A DNA stretch of 64,000 bases, from positions 124,001-188,000 of the forward strand of contig NZ_JAIMCB010000010.1 of the NCBI RefSeq assembly GCF_025499425.1, given 5' to 3'. The number at the start of each line of letters is the position of its first letter. The stretch's first letter is position 1. The notes below the pieces were generated by a model. The model was not told where the DNA came from. It did not search any database and saw only the letters and a program-made list of their open reading frames with translations. Shown one piece after another: positions 60,428 through 64,000 of the stretch. The position numbers and the translations under genes are program-made. Source of the stretch: Acidiferrimicrobium sp. IK. Its GTDB lineage: Bacteria; Actinomycetota; Acidimicrobiia; Acidimicrobiales; Palsa-688.

Positions 60428-60434
60428 GAGGAGG
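60428..60434 (+). promoter_or_regulatory. Shine-Dalgarno apparently shared by rnpA and rpmH
   Basis: GAGGAGG lies two bases before the ATG at 60437 (rnpA frame) and six bases before the GTG at 60441 (rpmH frame). The six-base spacing favours rpmH; the two-base spacing would allow only weak initiation at the ATG, which would fit the much lower need for RnpA than for L34. Confidence 0.6.
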
Positions 60435-60436
60435 CA

Positions 60437-60952
60437 ATGAGTGAAGCGCACCTATCAACCCAACAATCGCAAGCGGGCCAAGAAGCACGGCTTCCGGCAT
60501 CGCATGTCGACCCGCGCCGGGCAGGCGATCCTGAAGAGCCGCCGGCTCAAGGGCCGTCACAAGCTGTCGGCCTGATCTGGCGGGTCGATCGCCGTGCCAC
60601 CTTCCGGGCACTGCGTTCCGGGCGGCGCCGCCGCAGCGGCCCCCTCACGGTATCGTGGGTCCCCGGGGACCCCTCGGAGCCTCCCAGGGTGGCGTTTGCC
60701 ATCGGTAAGCGCGTGGGCTCGGCCGTCGTACGCAACCGATTGCGCCGCCAGCTCCGTACCTGTTTGCGGAGCGCAGCTAATCGGTTGCCGCCCGGCGCTT
60801 ACCTGGTCGGCGCTGGGCCCGACGCCGTTCACCTCTCCTACGAGGACCTTCGGATGACTCTCCTACGAGCGCTCGACGCGGTCACGACCCTCGCCGAGCG
60901 CTCGCGGCCGTCCGCGCCCGGGTCCGAACTCTCCGAGCGGGGACCGGCGTGA
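60437..60952 (+). CDS. rnpA: Ribonuclease P protein component, probably containing rpmH in another frame
   Basis: 171 aa if started at ATG 60437. The conserved RnpA domain is [32 protein letters not shown]...[28 protein letters not shown] (RNR box, RNA binding). No ATG, GTG or TTG lies between the rpmH stop and this conserved start; the first canonical in-frame codon with a Shine-Dalgarno is ATG 60437, four bases before the rpmH GTG. The resulting ~45-residue leader ([20 protein letters not shown]) is polar and disordered-looking. The alternative is a CTG at 60572 overlapping the rpmH stop (CTGA). The stop overlaps yidD (GTGA). Confidence 0.85.
   Translation: MSEAHLSTQQSQAGQEARLPASHVDPRRAGDPEEPPAQGPSQAVGLIWRVDRRATFRALRSGRRRRSGPLTVSWVPGDPSEPPRVAFAIGKRVGSAVVRNRLRRQLRTCLRSAANRLPPGAYLVGAGPDAVHLSYEDLRMTLLRALDAVTTLAERSRPSAPGSELSERGPA
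60441..60575 (+). CDS. rpmH: 50S ribosomal protein L34
   Basis: 44 aa, [44 protein letters not shown], the complete and highly conserved L34 sequence. GTG start six bases after GAGGAGG. First recognisable member of the rpmH-rnpA-yidD-yidC-jag-rsmG run. The reading frame of rnpA is open through the entire gene in the +2 register relative to it. Confidence 0.97.
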   Translation: MKRTYQPNNRKRAKKHGFRHRMSTRAGQAILKSRRLKGRHKLSA

Positions 60953-61272
60953 CCTCGACGGCGCGTCCGGCCCCGGCAGACACCGCCCCGGAACACCAGT
61001 GCTCTGGTAGCGACGCCCACGGTGACGAAGCCACCAGCCGGGCGGCTGCTGCTCCGACCTGGGTGGCCCGGGGGGTGGTGGGGCTGCTGCGCGTCTACCA
61101 GGTGGCCCGGGCCGGTCGTCTCTCCCCCTGTCGCTTCACCCCGACCTGCTCCGAGTACGCCGCCCAGGCCGTCGCCCGCCACGGCACTCGCCGAGGCCTT
61201 GTCCTGACCGTCCGCCGGCTCGGACGGTGCCGCCCCGGGGGCCCCTTCGGTCCCGATCCCGTTCCCGAATGA
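60949..61272 (+). CDS. yidD: Membrane protein insertion efficiency factor YidD
   Basis: 107 aa. After a variable ~35-residue leader, [69 protein letters not shown] is the full YidD domain with its three conserved Cys. An amphipathic helix attaches it to the membrane near YidC. GTG start overlaps the rnpA stop as GTGA; yidC follows after ten bases. Confidence 0.95.
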   Translation: MTSTARPAPADTAPEHQCSGSDAHGDEATSRAAAAPTWVARGVVGLLRVYQVARAGRLSPCRFTPTCSEYAAQAVARHGTRRGLVLTVRRLGRCRPGGPFGPDPVPE

Positions 61273-61282
61273 GGACGCACTG

Positions 61283-62551
61283 ATGCATTTCCAAGCCGCG
61301 CACGTCCTGGCCGCCGGCGGGCTCAGCCTCGACCCGATCGCCAAGCCCATCGCCGCCATCCTGGCGGGCATCTACTCGGTGATCCCCAACTACGGGGTCG
61401 CCATCTTGGTGCTGTCGCTGGCCTGGATGATCCTCATCGCCCCGCTGACGCTGAAGACAACCCGGTCGATGCTGGCCATGCAGAAGCTGCAGCCCCAGAT
61501 CAAGAAGCTCCAGGAGCAGCACCGCAACGACCGGGCCGCCCTCAGCCAGGCGACGATGGACCTGTACAAGGAGCACAACGTCAGCCCGTTCGGCTCCTGC
61601 CTGCCGACGCTGCTGCCGCTCCCGGTGTTCTTCGCGCTGTTCCGGGTGATCGACGGGCTGTCGCACATCACCAACGGGACGCCCACCCCCCGGTACCTGT
61701 CGAAGTCGACGACGATGTACCACGACATCGTCGCGGCGCACGGCCACCTCAACGCTTTCGGCGTGGATCTGTCGAAGAACGCCCTGAGCAGCCACAGCGG
61801 CGTCGGCTCAGCTCTCCCCTACTTCATCCTGCTGCTGATCATGATGGGCACGCAGTACGCCCAGACGGTCCAGATGATGAACCGCAACCCGGCGAACGCG
61901 GACAACCCGCAGGCGAAGATCATGAAGTACCTGCCGTTGATCTTCGGCGTCATCTGCATTCGGTTCCCCGCTGGCGTGGTCCTCTACTACGGCATGTCCA
62001 ACCTGTGCCGGATCGCCCAGCAGACCCTCATGTACCGCTACGACCCGAAGGTCAAGGCGCTGGCGGCGCAGGAGATCAAAGAGATCGAGGCGGAGACCCG
62101 CGATATCGAGACCGGGAAGCGCAAGCGGGAGGCCCCCTCGGCTCCCGCGCCCAAGAGCCGCTTTCGCGACCTTCTCTCCTCGGCGGCAGAGCAGTCCGCC
62201 AAGGCCCGCGAGGAGCGCGCCGCCAGGGAGCCCGGGCGCACCCCTTCCAAGGGCGCATCCGCCAAGGCGACCCCTCCGAAGGGACCTGCAGCCAAAGGGC
62301 AGGCGGCCAAGGGGCTGCCTCAAGCGGCCCCGGCAAACAAGAACACCGGCGCGAAGGCAACGGGCGCCGGCAAGGGGGCCAACGGTAAGGCCGTCAACGG
62401 CAGCGGGGCCACCCCCACCCGCGCCGACGGCAACGGAAACGGTGACGGAGCTGGTCCCACCCGTCCGCGCACCGGCGCAGGCGCCGGTAACGGTGGACGA
62501 ACGGGAGCCGCCCGCACCCCCCGAACCAACAGGAAGCGGCGAGGACGCTAG
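61283..62551 (+). CDS. yidC: Membrane protein insertase YidC
   Basis: 422 aa, Gram-positive type without the large periplasmic domain. Core: IAAILAGIYSVIPNYGVAILVLSLAWMILIAPLTLKTTRSMLAMQKLQPQIKKLQEQHRNDRAALSQATMDLYKEHNVSPFGSCLPTLLPLPVFFALFRVI, with the hydrophilic-groove Arg in TTRSM. Further helices are SALPYFILLLIMMGTQYAQ and KYLPLIFGVICIRFPAGVVLYYGMSNL. The last ~150 residues are a Lys/Ala/Gly-rich disordered tail ending RTNRKRRGR, likely ribosome-binding. Confidence 0.96.
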   Translation: MHFQAAHVLAAGGLSLDPIAKPIAAILAGIYSVIPNYGVAILVLSLAWMILIAPLTLKTTRSMLAMQKLQPQIKKLQEQHRNDRAALSQATMDLYKEHNVSPFGSCLPTLLPLPVFFALFRVIDGLSHITNGTPTPRYLSKSTTMYHDIVAAHGHLNAFGVDLSKNALSSHSGVGSALPYFILLLIMMGTQYAQTVQMMNRNPANADNPQAKIMKYLPLIFGVICIRFPAGVVLYYGMSNLCRIAQQTLMYRYDPKVKALAAQEIKEIEAETRDIETGKRKREAPSAPAPKSRFRDLLSSAAEQSAKAREERAAREPGRTPSKGASAKATPPKGPAAKGQAAKGLPQAAPANKNTGAKATGAGKGANGKAVNGSGATPTRADGNGNGDGAGPTRPRTGAGAGNGGRTGAARTPRTNRKRRGR

Positions 62552-63529
62552 ATGGAGTGGATCGAAACCACCGGCAAGTCGATCGAGGAGGCCAAAGAGG
62601 CCGCCCTCGATGAGCTGGGTGTTGACGAGCAGGACGCAGAGTTCGAGGTGCTTGCGGAGCCCAAGGCCGGCCTGTTCGGCCGGATGCGAGGAGAGGCCAG
62701 GGTTCGTTCTCGGGTCCGTCCCACTGCGCCGCGCCCGAAGGACGACCGGCGCAACCGCCGGCGCAACCGGGCCGGGGGAGCCGCCGGCGAAACGGCCAGC
62801 GCGCCGGGAGCGGTAGCGACCACCGCAGTGTCAGCCGAGGCAAGCGGCAGTGATGCACCGGCCGCCGCTCCGGCCGGTGGGGACCCCGTCGGCGAAGCGA
62901 TCGCAGAGGCCGCAGCTGCGGTCACCGAATCCCCGGCCGACAAGGGCCGCCCGGCGGGCAGCGGCCGGCGAAACGGCTCGGCGTCGGCGGGCACCGGTCG
63001 CGGATCGCGCCGCGCCACCGAAGAGCGCAACGAGGAGAGGGACAAGATGAGCAACGTGGACGTACCGCTCGAGGAGCAGGGCAAAGTAGCCCGGGAGTTT
63101 CTCCTCGGCTTGGTGCAGGAGTTCGGAGTGGCCGCGGAGGTCACCGCAACCGTCGGGGACGAGGACGTCATCGACGTCGCGGTGACCGGCACCGACCTGG
63201 GCATGCTCATCGGCCCGAAGGGCACCACGCTTCTCGCCCTGCAGGACCTGACCCGCTCTGCGGTCCAGCAGAAGACCAGCGCCGGTAACGGCCGCATCAA
63301 CGTCGATGTAGCCGGCTACCGCCGGAAGCGGTCCGAGGCCCTGGCCCGCTTCGCTCTCCAGATCGCCGAGAACGTCAAGGCCACCGGGGTGCGCCAGGCC
63401 CTGGAGCCGATGAGCGCGGTTGATCGCAAGGTCGTCCACGACACCCTGACCGACGTGGATGGTGTGTCCACCATTTCCGAGGGCGAGGACGCCCGCCGTC
63501 ACGTCGTCGTCGTGCCGGCCGAAGACTGA
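62552..63529 (+). CDS. jag: Jag/KhpB-type RNA-binding protein (Jag_N, KH, R3H)
   Basis: 325 aa beginning in the base after the yidC stop. Jag_N: WIETTGKSIEEAKEAALDELGVDEQDAEFEVLAEPKAGLFG. A ~120-residue Arg/Ala/Gly-rich linker follows, longer than usual. The KH domain has MLIGPKGTTLLALQDLTRSAVQQK (GxxG), and R3H has ALEPMSAVDRKVVHDTLTDVDGVSTISEGEDARRHVVVVP with the R-x3-H pair. Binds RNA and affects cell elongation and division in Gram-positives. Confidence 0.95.
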   Translation: MEWIETTGKSIEEAKEAALDELGVDEQDAEFEVLAEPKAGLFGRMRGEARVRSRVRPTAPRPKDDRRNRRRNRAGGAAGETASAPGAVATTAVSAEASGSDAPAAAPAGGDPVGEAIAEAAAAVTESPADKGRPAGSGRRNGSASAGTGRGSRRATEERNEERDKMSNVDVPLEEQGKVAREFLLGLVQEFGVAAEVTATVGDEDVIDVAVTGTDLGMLIGPKGTTLLALQDLTRSAVQQKTSAGNGRINVDVAGYRRKRSEALARFALQIAENVKATGVRQALEPMSAVDRKVVHDTLTDVDGVSTISEGEDARRHVVVVPAED

Positions 63530-63622
63530 CGCCGGTCACCGCTCGCTGCGTGCGTGACCGCTCCCCCGTGGGCCTGACTGCTCCCCCGCTGTGGGCGTCG
63601 AGGTCGGCCCGTCTGGTGCCGA

Positions 63623-64000
63623 GTGACTACATCTGATCCGGTCCCCGGCCTCGAGGCCGGGGACCGGGCGCGTCTGACCGAGGTCTTACACCGGTCCCGG
63701 GAGCTGGGGTTCCTCGGTCCCGGGCCCATAGACGACCAGATCGACCGCAGCTTGGCCCTGGTCCCGGTAGTGCTGCGCAGTGCTGCTGCCGCCAATCGGA
63801 CCGGGAGCTCGCTCGAGCCCGCCCGAGAGGGCGCTGCAGAGGCACGCAAAGGGAGCGCCGCCGCGAGCGGACGACTCCGGGCGATGGACCTCGGCAGCGG
63901 CGGAGGTGTGCCCGGACTGGTGCTGGCGCTGGCGATCCCAGCGTGGGAGTGGACGCTCCTGGACGGGTCGGCCAAGCGTGCAGGGGCTCTGGAGGAGTTC
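63623..64000 (+). CDS. rsmG: 16S rRNA (guanine-N7) methyltransferase RsmG, 5' part
   Basis: 126 codons to the window edge, no stop reached. VTTSDPVPGLEAGDRARLTEVLHRSRELGFLGPGPIDDQIDRSLALVPVVL is the N-terminal helical region, and RAMDLGSGGGVPGLVLALAIPAWEWTLLDGSAKRAGALEEF carries SAM motif I (DLGSGGG) and the following D-x-x-x-K-R. Methylates G527 of 16S rRNA. GTG start chosen by family length, with no strong Shine-Dalgarno; 93 bases after jag hold nothing else. A 30-base palindrome lies in codons 6-15. Confidence 0.9.
   Translation, partial: MTTSDPVPGLEAGDRARLTEVLHRSRELGFLGPGPIDDQIDRSLALVPVVLRSAAAANRTGSSLEPAREGAAEARKGSAAASGRLRAMDLGSGGGVPGLVLALAIPAWEWTLLDGSAKRAGALEEF
63638..63667. repeat. 30-bp perfect palindrome in the start of rsmG
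   Basis: CCGGTCCCCGGCCTC and its exact complement meet at 63652/63653, giving a 30-base palindrome with no mismatch, 16 bases after the start codon. In RNA it would form a very stable hairpin with a 2-4 base loop, able to slow initiation or early elongation; in DNA it could bind a dimeric protein. It is not a parS sequence. Confidence 0.85.

Overview
The window looks like chromosomal DNA of a high-GC actinobacterium. The evidence is pervasive G/C third positions, many GTG starts, four-base stop/start overlaps, and gene sets largely restricted to Actinomycetota: fhaA-fhaB-pstP-rodA-pbpA-pknB, crgA, and rpmH-rnpA-yidD-yidC-jag-rsmG. The last two sets normally lie beside the replication origin, so the right third of the window is near-origin sequence. 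A deep lineage such as Acidimicrobiia is a guess from general feel; no marker in the window settles it.

Left part (1-14 kb) is mostly accessory metabolism and transport. It holds a membrane protein, a translationally coupled GNAT/MarR pair, and a NiCoT nickel/cobalt permease whose 3' end overlaps a Fur-family regulator gene and whose leader carries a Nur-box-like palindrome. Next come an MMPL/RND exporter with a TetR gene and an operator-like palindrome, a NUDIX hydrolase, and a polar amino-acid ABC operon that runs into a PfkB sugar kinase and an anchored protein. A GNAT, a 62-aa protein and an MFS permease close this part.

Middle (14-48 kb): a 1104-aa secreted peptidase with a sedolisin-type (Glu-Asp-Ser) rather than subtilisin-type triad; a less GC-rich polytopic membrane protein beside tRNA-Arg(ACG); NhaA, SurE, a GH43-like protein and a threonine-synthase-like PLP enzyme; AlkA, two patatin-like proteins, an aldo/keto reductase and glucose-6-phosphate isomerase; DUF2520, XdhC, SatP, a CDF zinc transporter with a histidine-rich repeat, a zincin and a class F-like sortase. 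A five-gene MacAB-type export operon (lipoprotein, adaptor, ATPase, permease, DUF5666-like protein) follows. Then come a PAS-PAS-GAF-GGDEF protein with a degenerate GGDEF motif, an FkbM methyltransferase gene broken by an in-frame TGA, and tRNA-Leu(CAG).

Right part (48-64 kb) is the cell-wall growth and division block. FHA proteins, PP2C phosphatase, RodA, a class B PBP and a PASTA kinase form one tightly packed operon, followed by convergent trpG, then crgA. After a 1-Cys peroxiredoxin, MscS and a DUF2510-CPBP protease, the rpmH operon starts and runs off the right edge in rsmG. The dnaA-dnaN-gyrBA block that separates these two clusters in Mycobacterium is absent here.

The most interesting observation is that rpmH appears to lie wholly inside rnpA in another frame, with adjacent starts (ATG then GTG) served by one Shine-Dalgarno. 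No canonical rnpA start exists between the rpmH stop and the conserved RnpA N-terminus. This arrangement is known from Thermus.
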